DNA from: Pelagibius litoralis
GTDB taxonomy: Bacteria; Pseudomonadota; Alphaproteobacteria; Kiloniellales; Kiloniellaceae
DNA length: 64,000 bases
NCBI RefSeq assembly: GCF_011683915.1
Contig: NZ_JAAQPH010000008.1
Location: forward strand, 62,001 to 126,000
Direction: 5' to 3'
Shown here piece by piece: positions 10,011 through 18,510 of this stretch. The notes under the pieces are model-generated. The model was not told the origin of the DNA. It ran no database searches and saw only the letters and a program-made list of their open reading frames with translations. The position numbers and the translations under genes are program-made. Each line of letters opens with the position of its first letter. Within the stretch, counting starts at the first letter, position 1.

Positions 10011-10024
10011 TGTAACCGGTTACA
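10011..10024. promoter_or_regulatory. LacI-family operator palindrome
   Basis: TGTAACCGGTTACA is a perfect 14-base palindrome with the central CG pair typical of LacI-family operators. It sits in the divergent region between the LacI gene and the DUF1989-GcvT gene, just after the predicted promoter. An extra half site GTTACA occurs at 9990-9995. Binding by the adjacent regulator is inferred. Confidence 0.75.
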
Positions 10025-10050
10025 CAAACAAAACCGGAAGGGAGTTGGTG

Positions 10051-12396
10051 ATGCAGATCCATGCGCCTGCACGCCAGGGCTTAACATCGAGGGGCGCCCG
10101 CTATCCGGGCCATCGGATAGCAGACAGCCTTGAAAAAACCGGCTCTGAGCAGCGTTTTCTGCGCGCCGGTACAGCCCTGCACCTCGGCCTGAAGGAAGGC
10201 GACCTGGTCGATCTGGTCGACGAGGAAGGCGCCACGCCCGCCCGCCTGTTTGCGGTCGACGGGCGGGGAGAACCCGCCTTCGCGGCCCTGGGCCTTGCAA
10301 GCCTCGCTACCGAGGTTCTTGATCTCGCAGCCTTCGATTCCGGCGCCCTCACCGCCTGGGTTGCCGCCCGGGGCGGCAACCCACAGCGGTTGACCTGCCT
10401 GACGCCGTTCGAGGAGGACAGCCCGGCGGGCACGCGTCTGACCCTGCGGGTCTCAGCCGACTGCGACCTCTGGATCGCCCTGCCCTGCCTGCTGGAGCGG
10501 GTTATCGCCGGCGGCGCTGGCGGTTCCCTTGAGGTTTCGGTCCAACGTGCCGGCATCAGCGCCCCGGCCCTACCGCCGCTATTGGGCGATCTTCGTGAGG
10601 AACTGCGCATCGACCGCGCGACGGCACGGGCCTACGAACTGCGCAAGGGCGATTACGTCCAGATCATCGATGTCGAAGGACGGCAGTGCTCCGACTTCAC
10701 GGCGCTCAGCGCAGCGGCCCTGGACCGGGGCCTTGAACGGCATATCGATTCCACCGTCACCCGCACACTGGTCGGCGGGGCCTATCCTGCACCGGGACTG
10801 TTCGACAAGTTCTTCGACCAGGATATGAGCCCCCTGCTGCGGGTAACCCGCGATACCGTCGGGCGGCACGATACCTTTGCCCTGGCCTGCACGGCACGCG
10901 GCTATGAGGAACGGGGCTTTCCCGGCCATGTCAACTGCTCGGACAACATCTCGGAGGCCCTGGAGCCCTTTGGGGTCGGCCACCGTTCCGCCTGGCCGGC
11001 GATAAATTTCTTCTTCAATTCCTGGATCCCGCAGCATGACAACAGGCTTCGCGTCGACGAGGCCTGGTCGCGCGCCGGCGACTACGTGGTGATGCAGGCT
11101 TTGAGCGACCTGGTCTGCGTCTCAACCGCCTGCCCCGACGACGTGGACCCGATCAACGGCTGGAACCCGACAGACATCCATGTCCGCATCTACCGGCCCG
11201 ACCAGCCCATCCGCCGGGCCGTTGCCTATCGTCCTACGCCCGATTCGGAGGCAATCTTGACCGCAGAGTCCGCCTTTCATCCCCGGACAAGCAAGCTGAC
11301 GCGCGCCTTTCAGGTGGCCCGCGACCTCTGGCTGCCATCCAGCTACGAAGCGACACGGGCGCTTGACGAATACTGGGCCTGCCGCTCTGCGGTGACCCTG
11401 CAGGATATGTCGTCCCTGCGCAAACTGGACATCATGGGCCCCGACGCCGAGGCCCTGCTGCAACATGCCATGACCCGCGATGTGGCCAAGCTTTCGCTCA
11501 ATCGCGGAATCTATTCGCTGCTCTGCGACGAGACCGGGGCGGTGATCGACGACGGCACCTTGTTCCGCATGGCGCCGCAGATATTTCGCTGGTGCTGCGG
11601 CTCGGATGAGAGCGCCCGGCAATTGAAGGACCTTGCCCGGGCACGCGGCGACAAGGTCTGGATCAAGTCGCTGTGGTCGTCGATGCCCAACCTGGCCCTT
11701 CAGGGCCCGCACAGCCGCGACCTGCTCAGGGAGGTCGTTTTCACCCAACCAACCCAACCCTCGCTCGATAACCTGAAATGGTTCGGCTTCACCGTCGCCC
11801 GCCTGAACGACCGGGACGGCGCGCCCTTCATGCTGACCCGCAGCGGCTTCACCGGCGAGCTGGGATACGAGATATTCTGCGACCACCGCCATGCCCTGGA
11901 AATCTGGGACGCGCTGATGGAAAAGGGGCGCGGCTTCGGCATCCTTCCCATGGGCCTGGAAGCCCTGGAGACACTGCGTATCGAAGCCGGCCTGATGGTC
12001 GCCGGCGCCGAGTTCCTGCCCGGTGTCGACGCTCTTGAAGCCGGTCTGGGTTTTGCGATCAGCAAAGGTAAGACCGGTTTCGTCGGCAGCGAGGCGCTGC
12101 TCCGCAACGGCACGGCGCCAAGCAAGCGGCTGACGGGGCTGCTGTTCGATGGCGACGAAGTGCCGGCGCACGGCGACGGTGTGTTCCATGGCCGCCGGCA
12201 GATCGGTCAGGTCACCAGCGCCACCCGCTCGCCCTCGCTGCAGCGGGCAATCGCCATGGCCCGCCTTGCGGTGGAGTTCGCGGAACCGGGCACGGCCTTG
12301 GAGGTGGGGCAGCTGGACGGCCAGATGAAACGCCTCTCGGCGAGGGTCTGCGAAATCCCCTTTGTCGACCCGAAGCGTGAGCGCGCCCGCGCCTGA
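10051..12396 (+). CDS. DUF1989 (urea carboxylase-associated) - GcvT aminomethyltransferase fusion protein
   Basis: A 781-residue two-part protein. The first ~400 residues carry DUF1989, the family of the urea carboxylase-associated proteins: LRKGDYVQIIDVEGRQCSDF near residue 200, later NCSDNIS and ACPDDVDPINGWNPTDI with conserved Cys/Asp. A weaker DUF1989-like start (LRAGTALHLGLKEGDLVDLV) is seen near residue 37. The last ~370 residues are a folate-dependent GcvT/DMGDH C-terminal domain (SLRKLDIMGPDAEALLQHAMTRDV, LTRSGFTGELGYEIF, LEALETLRIEAGLMVAGAEF). The chosen ATG at 10051 follows GGAAGGGAG; upstream in-frame TTG and GTG codons fit worse. DUF1989 proteins include carboxyguanidine deiminase subunits, so a C-N hydrolase coupled to one-carbon transfer is possible, but the substrate is unknown. 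Confidence 0.88.
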   Translation: MQIHAPARQGLTSRGARYPGHRIADSLEKTGSEQRFLRAGTALHLGLKEGDLVDLVDEEGATPARLFAVDGRGEPAFAALGLASLATEVLDLAAFDSGALTAWVAARGGNPQRLTCLTPFEEDSPAGTRLTLRVSADCDLWIALPCLLERVIAGGAGGSLEVSVQRAGISAPALPPLLGDLREELRIDRATARAYELRKGDYVQIIDVEGRQCSDFTALSAAALDRGLERHIDSTVTRTLVGGAYPAPGLFDKFFDQDMSPLLRVTRDTVGRHDTFALACTARGYEERGFPGHVNCSDNISEALEPFGVGHRSAWPAINFFFNSWIPQHDNRLRVDEAWSRAGDYVVMQALSDLVCVSTACPDDVDPINGWNPTDIHVRIYRPDQPIRRAVAYRPTPDSEAILTAESAFHPRTSKLTRAFQVARDLWLPSSYEATRALDEYWACRSAVTLQDMSSLRKLDIMGPDAEALLQHAMTRDVAKLSLNRGIYSLLCDETGAVIDDGTLFRMAPQIFRWCCGSDESARQLKDLARARGDKVWIKSLWSSMPNLALQGPHSRDLLREVVFTQPTQPSLDNLKWFGFTVARLNDRDGAPFMLTRSGFTGELGYEIFCDHRHALEIWDALMEKGRGFGILPMGLEALETLRIEAGLMVAGAEFLPGVDALEAGLGFAISKGKTGFVGSEALLRNGTAPSKRLTGLLFDGDEVPAHGDGVFHGRRQIGQVTSATRSPSLQRAIAMARLAVEFAEPGTALEVGQLDGQMKRLSARVCEIPFVDPKRERARA

Positions 12397-12480
12397 CGAC
12401 ACGCAGCGACAGAAGGTCAGAGGGACAAGAGAATCGTTCGATACAAGCAACAGGAAAGACCTAAGTGAAGGAGTAGGGAA

Positions 12481-13443
12481 ATGAGAAAATGGATGCTTGG
12501 CGTCGCCACTGCGGCGCTGGTCGCCGGAGGCAGCGCAGCCCAGGCCGAGACCGTCATGATCGGCGAGCCCTCCTGGCCCGGCGCCAAAATCATCGCCAAC
12601 CTGATCAAGGAGGTGATCACAACGAAACTGGGGGGTGAAGCCGACCTCGTGCCCGGCGCCAATGCGGTAATTTTCGCCGCCATGGACGGCGGACGTGGCG
12701 ACATCGACGTTCACCCCGATGTCTGGCTGCCGAATCAGCAGAGCCTCACCGACGAGTATGTCGACGGCAAGGGCACCGTCGCTCTATCCAAGGGGGCCTA
12801 CCAGGGGCGCACCGGCTTCTGCGTACCGACCTATATCGCAGAGCAGCATAACATCAAGTCGATCTATGACCTCGGTACGCCCGACGCCCAAACACTTTTC
12901 GATTCCGACGGCGACGGCAAGGGCGAGGTATGGGTCGGCGCCTCCGGCTGGGCTTCGACCAACATCCAAAAAGTTAAAACACGGGACTACGGCATCGAAA
13001 CCTTCCTGGAGCCCGGTACGGAGGATGAGACCGTCTTCTATGCCAAGCTTCAGAACCTGATCTCGCAAAAAAAGGGCGCGGTCTTCTATTGCTACAAGCC
13101 GCACTACGTCCATGCACTCTATGACGTCACCATGTTGGAAGAACCGGCCTATGAAGAAGCGAACTACAAGATAGTCCAGCCGAACGAAGATGCCGACTGG
13201 TTCGACAAATCGAAGATCACCACCGGCGATGCGGTAAAAACGGTCCGGATCGCCCATTCCAAGTCGCTGGAGACACGCGCGCCAAGCGTCGCTGAGTTCC
13301 TCAGCGCCATCGACCTGGATAGCGATACCGTTTCCCAGTTGACCTACGAAGTGGTGGTGAACGACCGCGAACCGGCAGAGGTCGTGAAAGAGTGGGTCGC
13401 CGCCAATGGCGCCACCGTCGACCGCTGGCTGGGGATCAACTGA
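12481..13443 (+). CDS. Glycine betaine/choline-type ABC transporter binding protein (OpuAC family), copy 1
   Basis: Periplasmic binding protein for a quaternary or methylated amine. The 320-residue protein has a signal peptide ending AQAET near residue 23. The mature protein has family stretches IGEPSWPGAKI, a DVWLPNQ segment, VWVGASGWAS, and YKPHYVHALYD, with Trp/Tyr residues that could form the aromatic cation cage. A strong ribosome-binding site (AAGGAG) precedes the ATG. It heads a three-gene operon with an ATPase and a permease. A paralogous operon with the same gene order lies at 52214-55811. The exact ligand cannot be fixed from sequence. Confidence 0.9.
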   Translation: MRKWMLGVATAALVAGGSAAQAETVMIGEPSWPGAKIIANLIKEVITTKLGGEADLVPGANAVIFAAMDGGRGDIDVHPDVWLPNQQSLTDEYVDGKGTVALSKGAYQGRTGFCVPTYIAEQHNIKSIYDLGTPDAQTLFDSDGDGKGEVWVGASGWASTNIQKVKTRDYGIETFLEPGTEDETVFYAKLQNLISQKKGAVFYCYKPHYVHALYDVTMLEEPAYEEANYKIVQPNEDADWFDKSKITTGDAVKTVRIAHSKSLETRAPSVAEFLSAIDLDSDTVSQLTYEVVVNDREPAEVVKEWVAANGATVDRWLGIN

Positions 13444-13464
13444 CAAGTCAGTCGCCAAGGCACA

Positions 13465-13498
13465 GCCGGGGGAAGATCAGCCGCGTTCTTCCCCCGGC
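13465..13498 (+). terminator. Stem-loop after OpuAC-type gene, copy 1
   Basis: GCCGGGGGAAGA pairs perfectly over 12 bases with TCTTCCCCCGGC around a 10-base loop, in the gap between the binding-protein stop and the ATPase start. There is no clear T-run, so an mRNA 3'-end stabiliser or attenuator is more likely than a full terminator. Confidence 0.6.
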
Positions 13499-13534
13499 GA
13501 CATCCCTGCCCCAACCGTACCGGAAGCGCAGATC

Positions 13535-14605
13535 ATGAACAGCCAAGCCCAAAGGGCCTCCATTGAGATCCAGAACGTCTGGAAGATTTTCGGCGACCGC
13601 GAAACCGAAGCACTGGCTGCGATCAAGAACCAGGGACTGGAGAAGGCCGAAGTGCTGGAGCGGTTCGGCTGTGTCGTCGGCGTCGCCGACGCCAGCTTCT
13701 CGGTCGACCAGGGAGAAATCTTCTGTGTCATGGGTCTCTCCGGATCCGGGAAATCGACGCTGGTGCGCCACATCAACCGCCTGTTGGAACCCAGCGCCGG
13801 CAAGATCCTGATCGAGGGCGAGGATGTAATGGATATGGGCCCTGCCGCCCTGCGCGACCTGCGCAACCGCGGCGTCGCCATGGTGTTCCAGAACTTCGGG
13901 CTGATGCCGCACCGTACCGTGCGGGACAACGTCGCCATGCCCCTGGAAATCCGGGGCACCGGCAAAGGCAAGCGCTGGGAGGAAGCCGACCGGGTTTTGG
14001 AGATGGTCAACCTGACCGGCTGGGAAGACAAATACGCCCACGAACTTTCCGGTGGCATGCAGCAGCGCGTCGGCCTGGCGCGTGCCATCGCCTCCGACCC
14101 TTCGATCCTGTTGATGGACGAGCCCTTCTCGGCCCTCGACCCGCTGATCCGGCGGCAACTGCAGGATCAGTTCATGGAGCTGGCGTCGGAGTTGCACAAG
14201 ACCACGATCTTCATCACCCATGACCTGGACGAGGCGATCCGTATCGGCGACCGCATCGCCATCATGAAGGACGGCCGCATCGTCCAGACCGGAACGCCGG
14301 AGGATATCGTGATGAACCCGGCCGACGACTATGTCTCGGATTTCGTCGCCGGTATTTCGAAACTGGGGCTCGTCTACGCCCACTCCATCATGATTCCGAT
14401 AGAACAGCATGTCAGGGAAAGAGGGCCGATACCCGACGGCGCCCCGCGCGCGCCTCACAACGCGGACCTGAATCACCTGATCGATCTGTCGGTGGAACGC
14501 GACGGCCCCATCGTCATCACCACCGATGCGGGGGCGGAAGTCGGCGTGGTCGACCGGGTCGATCTGATGCGCGCAATTCAAGGCAGCCGGGGGGGCGAAG
14601 AATGA
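13535..14605 (+). CDS. Glycine betaine-type ABC transporter ATPase (ProV/OpuAA family), copy 1
   Basis: ATPase of the betaine-type importer, 356 residues from the ATG at 13535. An upstream in-frame start at 13406 would run through the preceding gene's end and the stem-loop, so it is rejected. Walker A is GLSGSGKST, the signature LSGGMQQRVG and Walker B ILLMDEPFSALD. The N terminus has the family stretch IQNVWKIFGDRETEAL...VLERFGCVVGVADASF. About 110 residues follow the ATPase core and end in a CBS-like segment (PIVITTDAGAEVGVVDRVDLMRAI). It overlaps the permease start (ATGA). Confidence 0.93.
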   Translation: MNSQAQRASIEIQNVWKIFGDRETEALAAIKNQGLEKAEVLERFGCVVGVADASFSVDQGEIFCVMGLSGSGKSTLVRHINRLLEPSAGKILIEGEDVMDMGPAALRDLRNRGVAMVFQNFGLMPHRTVRDNVAMPLEIRGTGKGKRWEEADRVLEMVNLTGWEDKYAHELSGGMQQRVGLARAIASDPSILLMDEPFSALDPLIRRQLQDQFMELASELHKTTIFITHDLDEAIRIGDRIAIMKDGRIVQTGTPEDIVMNPADDYVSDFVAGISKLGLVYAHSIMIPIEQHVRERGPIPDGAPRAPHNADLNHLIDLSVERDGPIVITTDAGAEVGVVDRVDLMRAIQGSRGGEE

Positions 14606-16146
14606 ACGATCAGAGCCAGGGACAGGCCTTGTCCGCAAACCAGAATACGAATCATAGTGCGGCCGGCGGCAAGCTCGCGGCGCTGATCGCAGATTTCGCC
14701 GGCGCCAACGCAGGCTACTACCAGCGTGTCTTTGCCTACATCACCGAGGCGCCGGGCTATCGCCTGACAATCAACCCCCTGGCCGGCCTGCTGAGCCCGG
14801 TGTGGTTTGGCGCCCGCGGCCTCTGGTCCTGGTTCCTCACCTTTTTGATCGTCGAGACTTTCGCCTATATCCAACTGGCCCGCGGCCTGATCGGCGACCT
14901 GGGGCGCGACCAGCGTGAGCGCGCCGAGAGCATCGCCATAACACTGGAAACCCGCCGCCAGCAGATCGAAGAGGCGACACGCAACAACTCCGGCAGTCTT
15001 GACGCCTTGAAACGCGCGACGGAGTCCCTGGAGACGGCTTTGGCCAATGCCTTGCAGCAATCTGAGGCGGCGGCAGCCGACACCCTGACTTTCATAGTTT
15101 TCGGTCTGGTGCTGCTGATCGCGGCGAAAGTCTTCGCGGCCTGCAGCGCCAACTGGGCGCTGGAACGCCATTTCACCCGATGGCGCGCCGATCGGAACCT
15201 TAACGCCGGCCTTTCCTGGCCGCGCGCGGGCGTCGCCCTTGCGGTCTTCGTCCTGGTCGCCGGCCTCTCCGCCCTGCGCTTCGCCCAACCCGACCAGGTC
15301 CCGGTCCTGCTGGACTTTCCGACCGACAAGGCCTGGCGCATCGGCGTCGGGGACTGGATCAAGGATGGTTTCAGTTGGGCCAAAACCGCCGGCGCTGACT
15401 TTTTCAACACCATCAATCTGGCCGTGCGCTCACTGCTCGACGGCCTGGAAACCGTCTTTGTCGGAACCCCCTGGCCGGTGATCATTCTCGTCGTCGGCAT
15501 GCTGGCCTGGCTTTCCGCCGGGCCCCGCGTCGCCGTCTTCACCCTCGCCGCCCTGGCCTATCTCGGGGTGCTGGGCTTCTGGGAGAAGGCCATGACCACC
15601 ATCTCGCTGCTTGGCGCGGCAGCGATGGTCTCCATCACCCTGGGCATCCCCCTGGGGATTTACTGCGCCCGGCGGCCCAAGGTCTACGCCTTCGTACGGC
15701 CTGTGCTTGACTTCATGCAGTCCATGCCCTCCTTCGTCTATCTGATTCCGGTGATCGCCTTCTTCGGCGCCGGCAAGCCGGCGGCTATCGTCGCCACCCT
15801 GATCTTCGGCAGCCCGCCGGTCATCCGCTTCACCGTGCTGGGCCTGCAGCAGGTTCCCCATGCGGCACGGGAAGCCGCCATGGCCTTCGGCGCGACCAAC
15901 AGCTATCTGCTGTTCAAAGTCGACCTGCCGCTGGCCGCGCGCACCATCATGGCCGGGGTGAACCAGACCATTCTGCTCTCCCTCGCCATGGTCGTCGTCG
16001 CCTCCCTGATCGGCGCCAAGGGCCTGGGTGAGGACGTGCTGGAAGCGCTGCAATACGCCTCCGAAGGCCAGGGCATACTGGCCGGTCTGGCAATTCTGTT
16101 CTGCGCTTTGATCCTGGACCGCATCGTCGCCGGCAATCGCGCCTAG
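14602..16146 (+). CDS. Glycine betaine-type ABC transporter permease (ProW family) with long N-terminal extension, copy 1
   Basis: Membrane subunit, 514 residues. The C-terminal ~270 residues are a typical ProW/OpuAB permease (SMPSFVYLIPVIAFFGAGKPAAIVATLIFGSPPVIRFT, then the ATPase contact region with REAAMAFGATN). The N-terminal ~240 residues are an extra domain: GANAGYYQRVFAYI, a membrane pair near residues 55-90, a charged probable coiled coil around 95-150, and further membrane segments. The paralogue at 52214-53758 has the same length and domain plan, so the extension is a conserved feature and not a misplaced start. Confidence 0.9.
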   Translation: MNDQSQGQALSANQNTNHSAAGGKLAALIADFAGANAGYYQRVFAYITEAPGYRLTINPLAGLLSPVWFGARGLWSWFLTFLIVETFAYIQLARGLIGDLGRDQRERAESIAITLETRRQQIEEATRNNSGSLDALKRATESLETALANALQQSEAAAADTLTFIVFGLVLLIAAKVFAACSANWALERHFTRWRADRNLNAGLSWPRAGVALAVFVLVAGLSALRFAQPDQVPVLLDFPTDKAWRIGVGDWIKDGFSWAKTAGADFFNTINLAVRSLLDGLETVFVGTPWPVIILVVGMLAWLSAGPRVAVFTLAALAYLGVLGFWEKAMTTISLLGAAAMVSITLGIPLGIYCARRPKVYAFVRPVLDFMQSMPSFVYLIPVIAFFGAGKPAAIVATLIFGSPPVIRFTVLGLQQVPHAAREAAMAFGATNSYLLFKVDLPLAARTIMAGVNQTILLSLAMVVVASLIGAKGLGEDVLEALQYASEGQGILAGLAILFCALILDRIVAGNRA

Positions 16147-16218
16147 CAAGCCTTGGCCTAGGCAGCCCGTTCGCCTTACCCTGCCGCCGGCTGCGACAGA
16201 ACCGAGGGAACAACGGAC

Positions 16219-17052
16219 ATGACGGAAAAAACACAGGCCCTGGGCGAAGCCCTGGCCGCCCGCTTCTGCGATGGCAGCGCCGTCGACAGCGACCTTGCCG
16301 GCGCAGCGGCGGAGCCATTGACGGCCCTGGCCGCCCGCGGATCGGTCCGGCACTTCAGGTCCGCCCCCGTCGCCCCGGCCCTCTTGCGTCTTCTCTCCGC
16401 CCTCGCCCTGTCGTCACCGACAAAGAGCGACCTGCAGCAGAGAGATATCGTGCTGATCACGGAGCCGGCGCTGCGGCAGCGGATCAACGCGTTGATCGGC
16501 GATCAGCCCTGGACCGGCGAAGCGCCGGCGCTGCTGGTCTTCTGCGGCAACAACCGGCGCCAGCGTCAGGTTCATGCGCTGCGCGGCCGTCCCTTCGTCA
16601 ACGACCACCTGGACGCCTTCTTCAACGCCGCAGTCGACGGAGGGATCGCCCTCTCCGCCTTTGTGATGGCGGCGGAGGCCTTGGGCCTCGGCTGCTGCCC
16701 GATATCAGCGATCCGCAACGAAGCCCAAGCCGTCAGCGACCTTCTGGACTTGCCGGAGCATGTGTTTCCCGTCGCCGGCCTGGCGGTGGGCTGGCCGGCG
16801 GCAGCGCCGGAAATCAGCCCACGCCTGCCCCTATCCGTGACACTGCATGAGAACCGCTTCAGCGAGGAGGGAATCGAAAAGGCCATCGCAGACTACGACC
16901 CCCTGCGCCGCTATGCGACGCAACGCTTCGTCGAAGACTATGGTGAGGATACCGCCTACGGCTGGTCGGAAGACAAGGCCCGCCAGTACTCGAAACCGGA
17001 AAGAGCAGGCTTCGGCGCTTTCCTGCGCCGCAAAGGTTTCCGCCTGGACTGA
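16219..17052 (+). CDS. Nitroreductase-family FMN oxidoreductase (NfsA-like)
   Basis: Predicted NAD(P)H-dependent flavoprotein, 277 residues. An Arg/Ser FMN-phosphate site is visible in LAARGSVRHFRSAPV near residues 34-48. SSPTKSDLQQRDIVLI follows, and VDGGIALSAFVMAAEALGLGCCPISAIRN is the typical central helix of the family. The C-terminal third with RYATQRFVEDYG resembles NfsA-type enzymes. It starts 72 bases after the betaine-type permease and ends 3 bases before a convergent gene. The physiological substrate is unknown. Confidence 0.82.
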   Translation: MTEKTQALGEALAARFCDGSAVDSDLAGAAAEPLTALAARGSVRHFRSAPVAPALLRLLSALALSSPTKSDLQQRDIVLITEPALRQRINALIGDQPWTGEAPALLVFCGNNRRQRQVHALRGRPFVNDHLDAFFNAAVDGGIALSAFVMAAEALGLGCCPISAIRNEAQAVSDLLDLPEHVFPVAGLAVGWPAAAPEISPRLPLSVTLHENRFSEEGIEKAIADYDPLRRYATQRFVEDYGEDTAYGWSEDKARQYSKPERAGFGAFLRRKGFRLD

Positions 17053-17055
17053 ACC

Positions 17056-17808
17056 TTAAAGCAGAACGCGCAGCATCATGTTGATGCCGAGACAGAACAG
17101 CACCAGCAGGATGAGCTTGCGAAAGCTCTCCGCCGGCAGCCGCCCGGCCAGCCGGTTGCCGACCCACATCCCGAGGCCGGCCGGCAGCGTGCAGGTCAGC
17201 GCCATCAAGAGGCGGGGACCGTTCATGATGCCGATGAACCAGAAAGATCCGGCGATCAGGAATCCGGAGAACAGGAAAAACAGGCCGAGGGCGGAGATCA
17301 TGACCCGGCGTTCGGCGCCGATGCCGGTCAGATAGGTAACGAAGACCGGGCCGTTGGTACTTGTCAGGGTTCCGAGAATACCCGCCGCGACGCCCGACAA
17401 TCCTTCGGCCAGCGGCCGCCGGGATTCTGGAATCCGCAGCCTTGGATTGATGCCATTGAAGATCGCGAAGACCGCGACGAAGAGTCCCAGGCAGAAAATC
17501 AACAGCTCCTCATCAAGCCCGCTGAGCAGCAGCGCGCCCATCGGCACCCCCAGCAGAATGCCCAGCAGCATCATGGGGAAGCGGCCCAACGTTTCCCGCA
17601 TCATCCCGGCCTGAACGAACTGGAAGACGTTCATGATCGGGAAGACCACGACATTGACCGCCAGCGCAAGACCGGTCGGGATCACCAGCGGCAGCAGCGC
17701 AATGGTGACCAGCGGCAGCCCGAAGCCGAGGGCACCCTTGATCAGCCCGCCGAGGAAGAAAATGCCCAGCACCGCCAACCAGACAATGAGGTCTAGAGCC
17801 TCAACCAC
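17056..17808 (-). CDS. TauE/SafE-family membrane permease
   Basis: A 250-residue integral membrane protein with about eight hydrophobic segments, from the family that includes sulfite and organosulfonate exporters. The start IVWLAVLGIFFLGGLIKGALGFGLPLVTIALLP carries the family motif GxxxGxxGxGxP-like. It is the last gene of the minus-strand fumarase/SDH-like cluster, 21 bases after the fumarase beta gene. It may carry a dicarboxylate, a sulfonated acid or an anion for that pathway; the family alone does not decide. Confidence 0.82.
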   Translation of the reverse strand: MVEALDLIVWLAVLGIFFLGGLIKGALGFGLPLVTIALLPLVIPTGLALAVNVVVFPIMNVFQFVQAGMMRETLGRFPMMLLGILLGVPMGALLLSGLDEELLIFCLGLFVAVFAIFNGINPRLRIPESRRPLAEGLSGVAAGILGTLTSTNGPVFVTYLTGIGAERRVMISALGLFFLFSGFLIAGSFWFIGIMNGPRLLMALTCTLPAGLGMWVGNRLAGRLPAESFRKLILLVLFCLGINMMLRVLL

Positions 17809-17829
17809 TCTCGCCGGCCTCTAGCGCAG

Positions 17830-18510
17830 TCACATAACCTCGTCTTCGCGGTCGTCGGTTTCACCATAGCGATGCAATGCCGGCGGCTTCAGGCCCTCAT
17901 AGAGTTTGGCGATGCCCTGATTGACGATGTCGCCCTGCTGCGCGAAGAGCGAATTTCCCTGCAGGTCGCTGTCGACGATGAAGGGGCCGAAGTTCTCCAC
18001 CTCGAACAGCCAGAGCGCCTGGGCGATACCCAGTTCGTCCAGCCAATGAACCGCGCGCACCGCCTTGACTCCGCGGCCAAGCAACGCGCCGGTACCGTAG
18101 CCGACGGTCGTCAGGTAGACCGCAGCGCGCGACGCCAGGACCTTCTTGTAATCGTCGCGCGGCATGCCGCCCTTGCCGATGACGATCTTGGTGCCGGTGA
18201 GATCGAGCCAGTCGCCCAGGTACTTGGAAAAGCGGAAACTCGCGGTCGCCGTCACGCCACCGATCACGTAGCCGCCATCCGGCTGGGGCGCGGCGGCGGG
18301 CGAGCAGTGGAAGTTCACGTTACTGGCTTCGATCAGCCCCTCCGGCAGGGCCTGCCCCTCGACCAGCACCCGGTTGTAGACGCCTTCACGCGCGGTATAG
18401 ACCAAGCCGCTGAGGAAAACGACGGAGCCGATTTCCAGCGCCGCAATATCCTCCGGCCTGGCCGGCAGGGTCAGGCGGACCTGTTTAAGCTTGTGTCCTG
18501 GCTTGGCCAT
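17830..18510 (-). CDS. Class I fumarase/tartrate dehydratase beta subunit
   Basis: C-terminal half of a two-subunit Fe-S hydro-lyase (fumarase, L-tartrate dehydratase or mesaconase type), 226 residues. Family stretches are LEIGSVVFLSGLVYTAREGVYNRVL, GGVTATASFRFSKYL, KIVIGKGGMPRDDYKKVL and AVHWLDELGIAQALWLFEVENFGPFIV. The start lies 40 bases inside the alpha-subunit gene, in another frame, so the two are tightly coupled. No motif separates fumarate from tartrate or methylated C4 acids. Confidence 0.88.
   Translation of the reverse strand: MAKPGHKLKQVRLTLPARPEDIAALEIGSVVFLSGLVYTAREGVYNRVLVEGQALPEGLIEASNVNFHCSPAAAPQPDGGYVIGGVTATASFRFSKYLGDWLDLTGTKIVIGKGGMPRDDYKKVLASRAAVYLTTVGYGTGALLGRGVKAVRAVHWLDELGIAQALWLFEVENFGPFIVDSDLQGNSLFAQQGDIVNQGIAKLYEGLKPPALHRYGETDDREDEVM

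Noticed and set aside
11122-12714. 530-codon minus-strand frame opposite the DUF1989-GcvT gene
   Set aside because: Shadow frame that also crosses the promoter and start of the next operon.
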